DNA from: Fulvivirga ligni
Lineage (GTDB): Bacteria > Bacteroidota > Bacteroidia > Cytophagales > Cyclobacteriaceae
Length of the DNA: 64,000 nt
Reading direction: 5' to 3'
Assembly (NCBI RefSeq): GCF_021389935.1
Contig: NZ_CP089979.1
Coordinates: forward strand, 5,003,001-5,067,000
Position numbers and translations under genes: made by a program. Position 1 is the stretch's first letter, and the number at the start of each line of letters is the position of its first letter. The notes under the pieces are model-generated. The model did no database searches and was not told the origin of the DNA. It saw nothing but the letters and a program-made list of their open reading frames with translations. This document shows positions 52,487-60,584 of the stretch, one piece after another.

Positions 52487-53335
52487 CTATCCCTTAATAG
52501 AGTAAGTAAGCACAGGCCGTTTGGTGTGGTTCACCACATCTTCGGCTATGCTTCCTGCCAGCAGGTGCGATAAGCCCGTTCTTCCATGCGTAGCCATAGC
52601 TATCATATCAGCCCCTACCTCTTCAGCATAATATATAATGCCTTCTTCTTCAGAAGTCTCATTGAAAATTCTCTCCTCGTAATTCTGAACACCCAGTTGC
52701 TCAGCAAAAGCCTTTAGTTCCTTCACTGCTATGCGGTCTGACTGGAAATTATTAGGTGTATTGATCTTGACAATATAAAGCTTAGCCCCGAACATCTCCT
52801 GAAAAGCTTTGACTACACCAAATGATTTCACCTCATCTGGATCTAAAGCAGTGGCATACACCATATTCTTAAAATCAAGATTAGCTACTTTTTCATGAAT
52901 AGTGAGCACAGGACACTTAGCATGACGCACTACCTTTTCGGCATTAGACCCAATAAGAAACTCTTCCAAACCGGAGCTGCCTTTAGTACCCATCACTACC
53001 AGGTCTACCTTATGCTCGCTTACAATATCCTTTATATTATGATAAGGACTACCAATTCTAAGCTCTTGCTCCACCACTACATCTGCATAGGTGGGATCAG
53101 CGGCCAGAGTTTCAAGGTCTTTCTTACCTTTTTCTATCATCTTCATCATAAAAAGACGATCCTCCATCTCGGGCAGTTCTACCTCTCCGGTATAATGAAT
53201 GGAAGTAACATTGGTATCTTCAATAACATGTATGATCATTATAGCGGCACTCATCTTTTTGGCTATCTGATGAGCAGCCTCTAAGGCATAATTAGCCTGA
53301 TCAGAGAAATCGGTGGGAACAAGTATTCGTTTCAT
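52487..53335 (-). CDS. Tandem universal stress protein
   Basis: A 282-aa protein made of two UspA domains. Each has its own nucleotide-binding signature: GTKGSSGLEEFLIGSNAEKVVRHAKCPVLT in the first (about residues 122-151) and ATHGRTGLSHLLAGSIAEDVVNHTKRPVLT in the second (about 250-279), both of the G-x2-G-x9-G-[ST] pattern. The N-terminus MKRILVPTDFSDQANYALEAA is typical. Two-domain Usp proteins are thought to support survival in stationary phase and under stress. It is a single-gene unit. Confidence 0.95.
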   Translation of the reverse strand: MKRILVPTDFSDQANYALEAAHQIAKKMSAAIMIIHVIEDTNVTSIHYTGEVELPEMEDRLFMMKMIEKGKKDLETLAADPTYADVVVEQELRIGSPYHNIKDIVSEHKVDLVVMGTKGSSGLEEFLIGSNAEKVVRHAKCPVLTIHEKVANLDFKNMVYATALDPDEVKSFGVVKAFQEMFGAKLYIVKINTPNNFQSDRIAVKELKAFAEQLGVQNYEERIFNETSEEEGIIYYAEEVGADMIAMATHGRTGLSHLLAGSIAEDVVNHTKRPVLTYSIKG

Positions 53336-53449
53336 GAGTCAAGTATTTATGATGAATACCTAAAGTTAGCATAGATTAGCTGAAGTGTGGGTAACGTAAG
53401 TCACCTAAAAGGTATGATTAATATCATGAAAAGATGCATTATAAACTTG

Positions 53450-54130
53450 TTAAAGATATTTCAAAACATATATAAACTTAAACCCTGCTGCCAGATCAGG
53501 GCTCACTTCTGTACCTTCCTCCGTATTATAATGATCCTCGAAAAGATACCTGGAATCTTCATCATCAAATTCTATCCAAACAGGGTCTACATTAGTAAAA
53601 GCATTCTTTCTCACACGAAACCCTAATCCAGTATACATGTGAATGCCTATTTTATCAGAAAGTAAAAATTGAAAAGAGTTTTTTAGAAGTAGTCCCATTT
53701 TCTGCCTTCTGAAGTCGGCATGATTAAAGGCTAAAGTATAGTCATCATCGACATTATATAATTTAGAAGCGTAATAAACATCCGTGTGATGTATATAGAA
53801 AACTTCTATGCCCAGAAAATAACGATAACGCTTATATCTATAGGCCTGATATTGCCATTCGTTTCTTAATTCATATAATCTATATCTACTTCCAACCTCA
53901 CTACCTGGAAAAGCAAATTTTTGATGACCATATCCCAGAGTTATTGATGCATCCCATCTCGGGGTAATGTTTTTATTAAAGCCAATCTTAATTTTTGGAG
54001 TTTGAAAATTAATGATACTCAAAGGCTCAATTGTAAGGTAATCTGTCCGTAGGAAGGCGTGGTTAGCACCTTTTTGGGCCCATAGCAACTGGGGCACAAC
54101 CACCATTAATATGAGCAAAGCTTTTTTCAT
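53450..54130 (-). CDS. Outer-membrane beta-barrel-like protein, unknown function
   Basis: A 226-aa protein with a signal peptide (MKKALLILMVVVPQLLWAQ). It consists of alternating strands rich in aromatic residues (SITLGYGHQKFAFPGSEVGSRYRLYEL, GIEVFYIHHTDVYYASKLYN, IGIHMYTGLGFRVRKNAF) and ends in the strand FKFIYVLKYL. I infer an eight-stranded barrel; the family is not recognised. It stands alone between the stress-protein gene and the divergent mutS-like gene, with an 84-bp region that holds the promoters. Confidence 0.72.
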   Translation of the reverse strand: MKKALLILMVVVPQLLWAQKGANHAFLRTDYLTIEPLSIINFQTPKIKIGFNKNITPRWDASITLGYGHQKFAFPGSEVGSRYRLYELRNEWQYQAYRYKRYRYFLGIEVFYIHHTDVYYASKLYNVDDDYTLAFNHADFRRQKMGLLLKNSFQFLLSDKIGIHMYTGLGFRVRKNAFTNVDPVWIEFDDEDSRYLFEDHYNTEEGTEVSPDLAAGFKFIYVLKYL

Positions 54131-54214
54131 AGACTATCAAGCATTAAATATAACTAAACTTTGAATATTTATTATTTACTAAGTTATAATTAAAGAATCC
54201 TTAACTTTCAGCTG

Positions 54215-55797
54215 ATGTTTAATTCCAGAAAGAAAGAAGAAGCCAGGTTACTAGAGTCCTTCGGAAAGCTAAAGGACGAATCATTCTACTTTGATAAAAT
54301 AGACCGATACTTTAGGAAAAACATTCCATCCGGCACGCTCCAGACCATCGATGACAAAACCTGGAATGATCTGGATATGGACGAGATTTTCATGTTTTTG
54401 GATAGAACCCAGTCACAAATTGGGCAACAATACCTTTACCATACGCTAAGATCAATCCCAAATAGTGGTCAGTTGGCAGATCAACGGGAAAAACTCATTC
54501 AGCAATTACAGCAGCACCCTAACTTAAAGAAAAACCTACTTTATCATCTTTCTCGCCTCTACGGACACGACACTTACTTTATAAATATGCTCTTTCAGCA
54601 TAACCATATGACCCGCCCCGGCTGGTTTTGGTTGGTACCTGTTCTTTCTTTTCTCTCTGTAGCAAGCATTGTAGGTGTGTTTTTCATGCCTCCGTTCTTA
54701 CTGCTGATTGTATTATTATTAGCCGTAAACCTGGGTATACATTATTGGAATAAAAAGAATCTATACCATTACTCTGGGGCTATCATCCAGTTTATTAAGC
54801 TGAAACAAGTGGTTAAAGAAATCCTCAAAAACCCTGAATTAAAGACTGATAATGAAAGGCTTAGATCAAGTGTACAACAGGTAGATCATATCAGTAAAAA
54901 GTTTTGGTTATTCAAACTGGAAAGCAAAGTACAAAGTGATGCCGGCCAGGTGGCCGAATTCATTTTAGAACTCATCAAAGGCTTTTTCCTTTTGGAACCC
55001 TTGTTACTATTCAGTGCCATTCATGATATCGATAGCAAAAGAGATGCTGTAGAATGTTTATATCAATTTATAGGTGAATTAGATGTGGCCCTTTCGGTAT
55101 TGGCCATAAGGGAGAATTCCGAAAATTATTGCCTCCCACAATTTGATGAAGGCAAGCGAATAAACGCTAAGGAAATGTATCACCCGCTGGTAGTTAACTG
55201 CGTAACAAACCATATCGACACGTCGGGACTGTCAATCCTCCTTACAGGCTCTAATATGTCTGGCAAAACCACCTTTATCCGGACATTGGCATCAATTGCA
55301 TTCTGGCCCAAACCATCAACCTGTGCTTTGCCAAAAGTTTCACTCTACAACGGACCAGAGTACTCTCTGCCATTCGCATATCCGATGATCTTATGAGCGA
55401 GAAAAGTTATTATTTTGAAGAGGTGAATACTATAAAAGCCATGCTGGAGCAAAGTAAAACAGAAGCTCCTTGTTTATTTCTGCTAGATGAAATGTTTAAA
55501 GGTACTAACACCATTGAACGAATATCTGCTGGTAAATCAGTGCTGAGTTATCTAAATCAGGGCAACAACATGGTAATCATATCCACTCATGATATTGAAT
55601 TAGCCCATTTACTAGCCGACAGTTACAGCTTATACCACTTTGCCGAAAATGTAGAGGGCGATGAGATTTTATTTGATTATAAAATAAAAGAGGGCCATTT
55701 AAAAACTACCAATGCCATTAGAATACTAGAAATCAACGGATACCCAATCTCAGTGGTAGATGAAGCAAAAGCTATCTCCGAGACCTTAAGAAAATAA
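54215..55797 (+). pseudogene. Membrane-anchored MutS-like ATPase, interrupted by a frameshift
   Basis: The joined product of about 527 aa has an N-terminal helical region (NDLDMDEIFMFLDRTQSQIGQQYL), two adjacent membrane helices (WFWLVPVLSFLSVASIVGVFFM and LLLIVLLLAVNLGIHYW, about residues 145-185), and a MutS ATPase domain: Walker A TGSNMSGKTTF (about 347-357), Walker B CLFLLDEMFKGTN and STHDIELA. The frame breaks near 55285: up to FIRT in one frame, then IGINCILAQTINLC in another. Inserting one base restores the MutS core, so a 1-bp deletion is indicated. This may be a real lesion or a sequencing error. There is no mismatch-binding domain, so it is a MutS-family membrane protein of unknown role, known only from Bacteroidota relatives. 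Confidence 0.8.
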
Positions 55798-56913
55798 CTA
55801 GAGATTATACACTTTTTGCCAAAGCTCAAATGCAGGCCTTAAGTTGCCATTCTCGTCGAGAAGCCCCGTATCTCTCCATATTTTACCCAAGTCTTTGGCT
55901 TCCTCTGGAAATGTTTCCCACAGTTTATCAAAATCTCTGTGCGCCCACCAGATGGTAAATAAATAGTTATGATCTGTGGCATTTTTGAGCAAGGTTTTCA
56001 AATACTGATATTGCTCGCATTCATCGGCCAGTATAGTTAGATTATAACTTTCAATCTCTAATGTTTCAGCCAAATATGCCGTTTCAGAGATGGCCACTGG
56101 CACTGAGGTATGATCATGCAAAAAATCAAATGCTTGCTGAAATTCAGCTTCTTCATGTAAACCTTTCATAAAAGCATAAAAACTGATGGCCGCAAAGTCA
56201 AAACCATTCACAAATGACTCTACGTCAGCCACGTATGTAGCTTTATCAGACACATCGTCTGGTAAATACCAGTTGTGCAAGGTGATGGAAACTGAAATCG
56301 GTAAATTAGGAAAATCCATTTTCAGGTTGGAATACACGGCCTGGAGCATCTGCTTGCTATCATTCCACATGGCTGGTGCACTTTCATCGTATAGTTCATT
56401 GAGTTCCATAGCCATCACCAGATAATCAGGACCAAACTCATCTATTACATATTTAAGATGCTTATAATAGGCAGACTCCAAATCATTAACAGACTCATAA
56501 TCAGGCACAAGCCCATCATAATCTTCTATCACATCTGTTCTATCTGCATTAAGCAGGCTTACAGCAAGCATCAGCTTTTTACCGGAGGGCTTATGACTGA
56601 CTTTATACGATACTAGATCCGTAAATTCTTTAGGCAAAGCGGTATCATTTCTCCAGGCATTCCACGGAATGCGATAATCTAATTGCTCTACATAGATATC
56701 ACCATGGTTTTCTATGAAGTCATAGGTATTTTCCACCTCTGCTTCATCAGGCCCGTAGCTCCAGGAGGTAAACCCCATATCGAAGTTGCGCGCGGTAATA
56801 GCAAGTGGTGCTTGGTCATTACAGATCTCATCATCAGGTAGGTTTTCGTCCTCACAACCAGAGAGTAATATTACTATAAACGACCAGAAAAATAGATTTA
56901 TATACCTAAGCAT
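55798..56913 (-). CDS. Lipoprotein with glycosidase-like TIM barrel
   Basis: A 371-aa lipoprotein (lipobox SGCEDE, signal peptide from the ATG at 56913). The mature protein looks like a clan GH-A (beta/alpha)8 fold: early DMGFTSWSYGPDEAE, then AMELNELYDE near residue 160 with the Asn-Glu pair expected for the acid/base, YAFMKGLHEEAEF, and the possible nucleophile in VAISETAYLAE near residue 260, followed by LFTIWWAHRDFD. I could not assign a family number. A catalytic sugar-hydrolase role is therefore likely but only moderately supported. It abuts the stop of the MutS-like gene. Confidence 0.65.
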   Translation of the reverse strand: MLRYINLFFWSFIVILLSGCEDENLPDDEICNDQAPLAITARNFDMGFTSWSYGPDEAEVENTYDFIENHGDIYVEQLDYRIPWNAWRNDTALPKEFTDLVSYKVSHKPSGKKLMLAVSLLNADRTDVIEDYDGLVPDYESVNDLESAYYKHLKYVIDEFGPDYLVMAMELNELYDESAPAMWNDSKQMLQAVYSNLKMDFPNLPISVSITLHNWYLPDDVSDKATYVADVESFVNGFDFAAISFYAFMKGLHEEAEFQQAFDFLHDHTSVPVAISETAYLAETLEIESYNLTILADECEQYQYLKTLLKNATDHNYLFTIWWAHRDFDKLWETFPEEAKDLGKIWRDTGLLDENGNLRPAFELWQKVYNL

Positions 56914-56996
56914 GGCTACGATATGAGTTTTTTTAGTAAAATTTGTTATTCTGTAAAAACAGCACAATATATTAAATCAATTATTTAAAACCACCT

Positions 56997-57887
56997 ATGA
57001 AAATCAAACATCTGTTACTCGTGGCTTTAATGATACCCACACTTAATGCCTGGGCTCAAAAAGCTAAAATAGAACTAAATCTTACAAAAGGAGAAACGTA
57101 CTCTCAGTCTCAGAAAAGCACCGCCAAAGTAAGCCAGCAACTAGGAGGTCAAAGCATGGACATTGATATGATCATTACCGGATCTACCGACTACACTGTA
57201 ACTGCCATAGAGGGTGATGTTTTTAGTATGGATGTAAAATATACATCGCTAAGCATGAGCATGAATAGCCCTCAAGGAAAAGTTGAATTTAGCTCTGAAA
57301 ATAATGGTAAGGATATGATGTCTCAGGTATTCGCTGGCATGAAAAATAAAGTATTTCAAATTAAAATGAATAAAATGGGCCATGTTACCAGCTTAAGCGG
57401 ATTAGATAACCTTTGGAGCGTTATTGATGACTTTGAAGGTGCAAATGATGCTCAGAAAGAAGCTGTAAAGGCACAATTAATGCAAAGCTATGGTGAAGAA
57501 GCCTTTAAGTCTAGCATAGAATTAATATTTGCAGTATATCCAAAAGAAAAAGTGGCCCCAGGAAGTAAATGGGAGGTAGAAAACAAGATACGTAACAGCA
57601 TGACGGCGGATTTGAATGGAACTTACAAGTACGTAGAAGCTACCAATGATAGTTATATTATTCATGGTGAATCTGAGGTAGCTACCGATCCTTCAAAAAC
57701 AATGACAACTAATGGAATGGAAATTAGCTATGATCTTCAAGGCAACATGATCGCTGATATTAAAATAGATAAAAAGTCAGGATGGATCACTGAAGCTACG
57801 CAAAAACAAACCATGTCTGGTAAAGCAATGACAGGTGGAATGGAAATACCAATGTCAATAAATACTGAGAGCGAATTCTCTAATTAA
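56997..57887 (+). CDS. DUF6263 family secreted protein
   Basis: A 296-aa protein with signal peptide (MKIKHLLLVALMIPTLNAWA). It has an even composition and few cysteines, with an N-terminal ELNLTKGETYSQSQKSTAKVSQQLGGQ and a repeated beta-sheet pattern (MDIDMIITGSTDYTVTAIEG, MTADLNGTYKYVEATNDSYI). The layout matches DUF6263, a family I know only as conserved in Bacteroidota with no known function. It is transcribed alone; a small STAS-like gene converges after it. Confidence 0.75.
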   Translation: MKIKHLLLVALMIPTLNAWAQKAKIELNLTKGETYSQSQKSTAKVSQQLGGQSMDIDMIITGSTDYTVTAIEGDVFSMDVKYTSLSMSMNSPQGKVEFSSENNGKDMMSQVFAGMKNKVFQIKMNKMGHVTSLSGLDNLWSVIDDFEGANDAQKEAVKAQLMQSYGEEAFKSSIELIFAVYPKEKVAPGSKWEVENKIRNSMTADLNGTYKYVEATNDSYIIHGESEVATDPSKTMTTNGMEISYDLQGNMIADIKIDKKSGWITEATQKQTMSGKAMTGGMEIPMSINTESEFSN

Positions 57888-57913
57888 AAAGCTTGATTTA
57901 AATCACTGGCAGC

Positions 57914-58294
57914 TTAAACTGTTTCTGCCGCCAGTGATTTACTTAATAACCATTCTTTAGCTTCCTCCTCTGTTTCAGTAATCTTAATTTGCCTTTTCGT
58001 AAACAGCACGATAGAATTAACCATTAGCTTGGTTAGTGCACTTAATCCAAAAACAGCTGTAGCTACATTATAAGGATTATTCTTTTTCACCACCTCTTTT
58101 ACTTTCTGCAGTAGCTCCTCATTAAACCTCAATCCTTTGGCATTCACCAAAGAGTAGACGGATTTTTCCGGTCTGGTCCGAATAATTTCATGACTTCTAT
58201 CAAACACCGCCATGGCTTCTGGAGCCGTAGCATCCTGAACATTTACATATACCACCTCTAAATTTGCGTAGCGAATTATTTTGCACTCTTTCAT
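57914..58294 (-). CDS. STAS/SpoIIAA-like small protein
   Basis: A 126-aa single-domain protein without signal peptide. The pattern KECKIIRYANLEVVYVNVQD, AMAVFDRSHEIIRTRPEKSVYSLVNAKG and NPYNVATAVFGLSALTKLMVNSIVLF fits the SpoIIAA-like (STAS/SEC14-fold) family. The function is unknown; related small proteins often bind ligands or partners. It lies in a cluster with a LytTR system upstream and a repeat region in between. Confidence 0.7.
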   Translation of the reverse strand: MKECKIIRYANLEVVYVNVQDATAPEAMAVFDRSHEIIRTRPEKSVYSLVNAKGLRFNEELLQKVKEVVKKNNPYNVATAVFGLSALTKLMVNSIVLFTKRQIKITETEEEAKEWLLSKSLAAETV

Positions 58295-58420
58295 ACTTCT
58301 CTTGTTTATTTTTCGGAAGGCTATAATAGCAATATTCCCACTGGCACGCCGTGGAGTATTTCCTATATGATTACTGCTGTAAGATTGGGTTAATATTGTT
58401 TGGTTTTTACCTCATCCCAG

Positions 58421-58444
58421 CCCTTTCTCTTGCGAGGAGAAGGG
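58421..58444. repeat. CCCTTCTC/GAGAAGGG hairpin (copy 2)
   Basis: CCCTTTCTC and GGAGAAGGG pair with small bulges around a TTGCGA-like loop. It resembles the hairpins at about 450-494 and 63013-63035 in sequence and in lying beside the 3' end of genes. Confidence 0.55.
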
Positions 58445-58455
58445 AGATAAGCTTA

Positions 58456-58548
58456 TCCATATTTGTAAGGAGGATTTGTATAGGTAAGTATTTGTAATGC
58501 CACTTCTTATTTACAATTGACGGAGGCACAAGTGGACACTTGCGCCAG
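58456..58548. repeat. Dispersed repeat copy A (ends in CAAGTGGACACTTG)
   Basis: Contains GAGGATTTGTATAGGTAAG and TTTGTAATGCC followed by ACAAGTGGACACTTGCGCCAG (palindrome CAAGTGGACACTTG at 58529-58542). A partial second unit GGATCTGTAGAGATAGG continues to about 58590, just before the LytTR gene stop. It lacks the AATCCTCG hairpin seen in copies B and C, so it is a degenerate copy. Confidence 0.7.
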
Positions 58549-58599
58549 TTTCTTAGTAACTTGGATCTGTAGAGATAGGTATCTGCAATGCTTTTAGCT

Positions 58600-59322
58600 T
58601 TAAACAATATTATCCTGAACCCAGTTAAGGAACTGCTGCTTGTAAAACCTGCCGATGGGAATTTCTTTGTTTTTTACATGCAAAGAGGTTTGAGAGAAGC
58701 TGGAGATGTGGTTGAGGGATACTATAAACGATCGATGCACACGCATGAAGGTGTTTTTTGATAGTTTATCTTCCATACTGGATATTCCCATAAGGGTGAT
58801 ATAGGTATCTGTAGTAGAAACCAGCTTGATATGATTTTTAATACTTTCTACATACAGCAGGTCCTTCAGCAAGATTTTCACATATTCACGCTCTGATTTT
58901 ACGTAAATAAATGGTTCTGAAAAAGGACTGGATCCTACCAGCTCTTGATTTAATATGGGTGAAAGTGGGTATTCATTTTTCTTAAATACTTTGGAAATAG
59001 CTCTGGTAAAGCGGTCAAGCGAAATGGGCTTGAGCAGATAATCCGTAATTTCAAGCTCATAACCTTCTATGGCAAATTCTCTATAGGCAGTAGTTAATAT
59101 TACAGCCGGTCTTTGCTTTAAGGAGTGCAAAAGCTGTATTCCCGATATCTTCGGGAGCTGAATATCTAAAAACAGAATATCCACCTGCTCTTTTTGCAGT
59201 GCCATCAGTGCATCCATGGCGCTGTGGTGAATGCTGGATATCTGCAAATCTTTAAAATGCCCAATGTGGTTTTCTAAGATTTTTACTGCCGGCAGCTCAT
59301 CTTCTACTATCATGCATTTCAT
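58600..59322 (-). CDS. LytTR-family response regulator
   Basis: A 240-aa regulator with a receiver domain (phosphoacceptor Asp53 in LFLDIQLPKISG; conserved EDE near residue 7 and the Lys in YLLKPISL) and a C-terminal LytTR DNA-binding domain (KSEREYVKILLKDLLYVESIKNHIKL, then FMRVHRSFIVSLNHI). It is co-transcribed with the sensor kinase upstream (4-bp overlap, kinase start first). The pair is a standard LytS/LytR-type system. The divergently transcribed TonB-type receptor beyond the kinase is the nearest candidate target. Confidence 0.93.
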   Translation of the reverse strand: MKCMIVEDELPAVKILENHIGHFKDLQISSIHHSAMDALMALQKEQVDILFLDIQLPKISGIQLLHSLKQRPAVILTTAYREFAIEGYELEITDYLLKPISLDRFTRAISKVFKKNEYPLSPILNQELVGSSPFSEPFIYVKSEREYVKILLKDLLYVESIKNHIKLVSTTDTYITLMGISSMEDKLSKNTFMRVHRSFIVSLNHISSFSQTSLHVKNKEIPIGRFYKQQFLNWVQDNIV

Positions 59323-60377
59323 AGCTGTATATTCAGATTGATTAAAAACGAATCCTCTTGATGAATGGCTAACCTATGACGATCAGGGTAGAGCAACTGC
59401 AATCTTTTCTTTACATTTTCCAGACCCACACCACTTTTAAAGGATTTAACCTGTTCCGGATTTTCCGGTAGTTTATTCTCCACCAACAGTGACAAATCAT
59501 CGTCTTTGATTACCAAATCTACTCTTACCCATGAGCAATCTGCCGTTTGTGACACGCCGTGTTTGAAGGCATTTTCAACAAACGGAATCAGTAAAAGAGG
59601 TGCTATTACTTTCCCGGTTTCATCACCATTGATCTCCATGGAAAGCTCTACCCTATCTCCGTACCTGATTTTTTCCAGTTGCACATAATCTTTGATCATC
59701 GCAATTTCCTTTGAAAGGCTAGACATATCTGCATTACATTCATACAGCATATAACTCATAATACCAGAAAGCATAAGCACACAGTCGCCCGCTCTCTTGT
59801 CAGTTTGTATCACCAGGCTGTATATATTGTTCAAGGTGTTAAACAAAAAATGTGGCTGCAGCTGATTCTTGAGAATTTGCAATTCTGCATGCATTTTTTC
59901 TTCCATGAGCTGCGTGTTGGTTTGTTTTTGCTGATAATATTGCTGCACCATCTTTATCACCACCACCAGGCTGGCCATGTAGATCAAATCTAGGGCCTGG
60001 TAAAAAGTTTTACCGGAAAAGAATTGCACAGGTTGCCCTACTACGTTTAACGGAAGATTTCTATTCATTACCACTATGATTGAGATGCTGATAAAAGCAA
60101 AAACAATAATGGCTAAGGTGAGCGTAATGTATTTCTTCTGAGGCAGCAGCGTAGGAAACAAATAATAGGCTATAAAGTACGCATAAGGAATTTTCACAGT
60201 CATGATGCACAGCTCCAGTAAAAACCAGTCGGCATAATGATAGTCTACCAAAGTTCCATTCAATACACCATAGAAGGTAAGCCAGAACAACCAGTAGATA
60301 ACATGGCGGCGAATGCGCTCCCATGACCATTCCGTATAGGTTTTATCCAGACTTAATATTTGAACGAATCGATTCAC
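59319..60377 (-). CDS. LytS-type sensor histidine kinase
   Basis: A 352-aa inner-membrane kinase with four N-terminal membrane helices (IYWLFWLTFYGVL, LLELCIMTVKIPYAYFIAYYL, TLTLAIIVFAFISISIIVV and LDLIYMASLVVVIKMV), a short coiled coil, and a His_kinase domain with the phosphoacceptor His176 in LQPHFLFNTLNNIY. It ends with an ATPase domain containing LLIPFVENAFKHGV (N-box) and SGVGLENVKKRLQLLY. No periplasmic sensor domain is visible, so it probably senses in or at the membrane. It overlaps the response regulator by 4 bp. Confidence 0.93.
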   Translation of the reverse strand: MNRFVQILSLDKTYTEWSWERIRRHVIYWLFWLTFYGVLNGTLVDYHYADWFLLELCIMTVKIPYAYFIAYYLFPTLLPQKKYITLTLAIIVFAFISISIIVVMNRNLPLNVVGQPVQFFSGKTFYQALDLIYMASLVVVIKMVQQYYQQKQTNTQLMEEKMHAELQILKNQLQPHFLFNTLNNIYSLVIQTDKRAGDCVLMLSGIMSYMLYECNADMSSLSKEIAMIKDYVQLEKIRYGDRVELSMEINGDETGKVIAPLLLIPFVENAFKHGVSQTADCSWVRVDLVIKDDDLSLLVENKLPENPEQVKSFKSGVGLENVKKRLQLLYPDRHRLAIHQEDSFLINLNIQL

Positions 60378-60584
60378 ACTCCATATTAGCTCTTTTTATT
60401 TAAAATTTTATTCACAAAGTACAAAAAGCATTTTTTCTTATACCAACTACCTTAAGAGCATGACCAAAGCACTTTCCTTATTTCAATCGTCTATCTGAAT
60501 ACGCAAACAGGACCTCCATCCCTTTTGCCAGCGCACAAAAACTATTCTGGCTAGCTTAAACTATCAATTTTAACCGCAAGCACC

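Larger units (their letters stand above)
58295..58599. other. 305-bp intergenic region filled largely by dispersed repeats
   Basis: Between the STAS-like gene and the LytTR regulator there is no gene. The left third is AT-rich. The remainder holds a CCCTTTCTC/GGAGAAGGG hairpin (58421-58444) and repeat copy A. The ORF in this region on the minus strand is an artefact of the repeat. Confidence 0.7.

Noticed and set aside
58407-58607. Minus-strand ORF in the intergenic region after the LytTR regulator
   Set aside because: It coincides with repeat copy A and its translation has no domain features.
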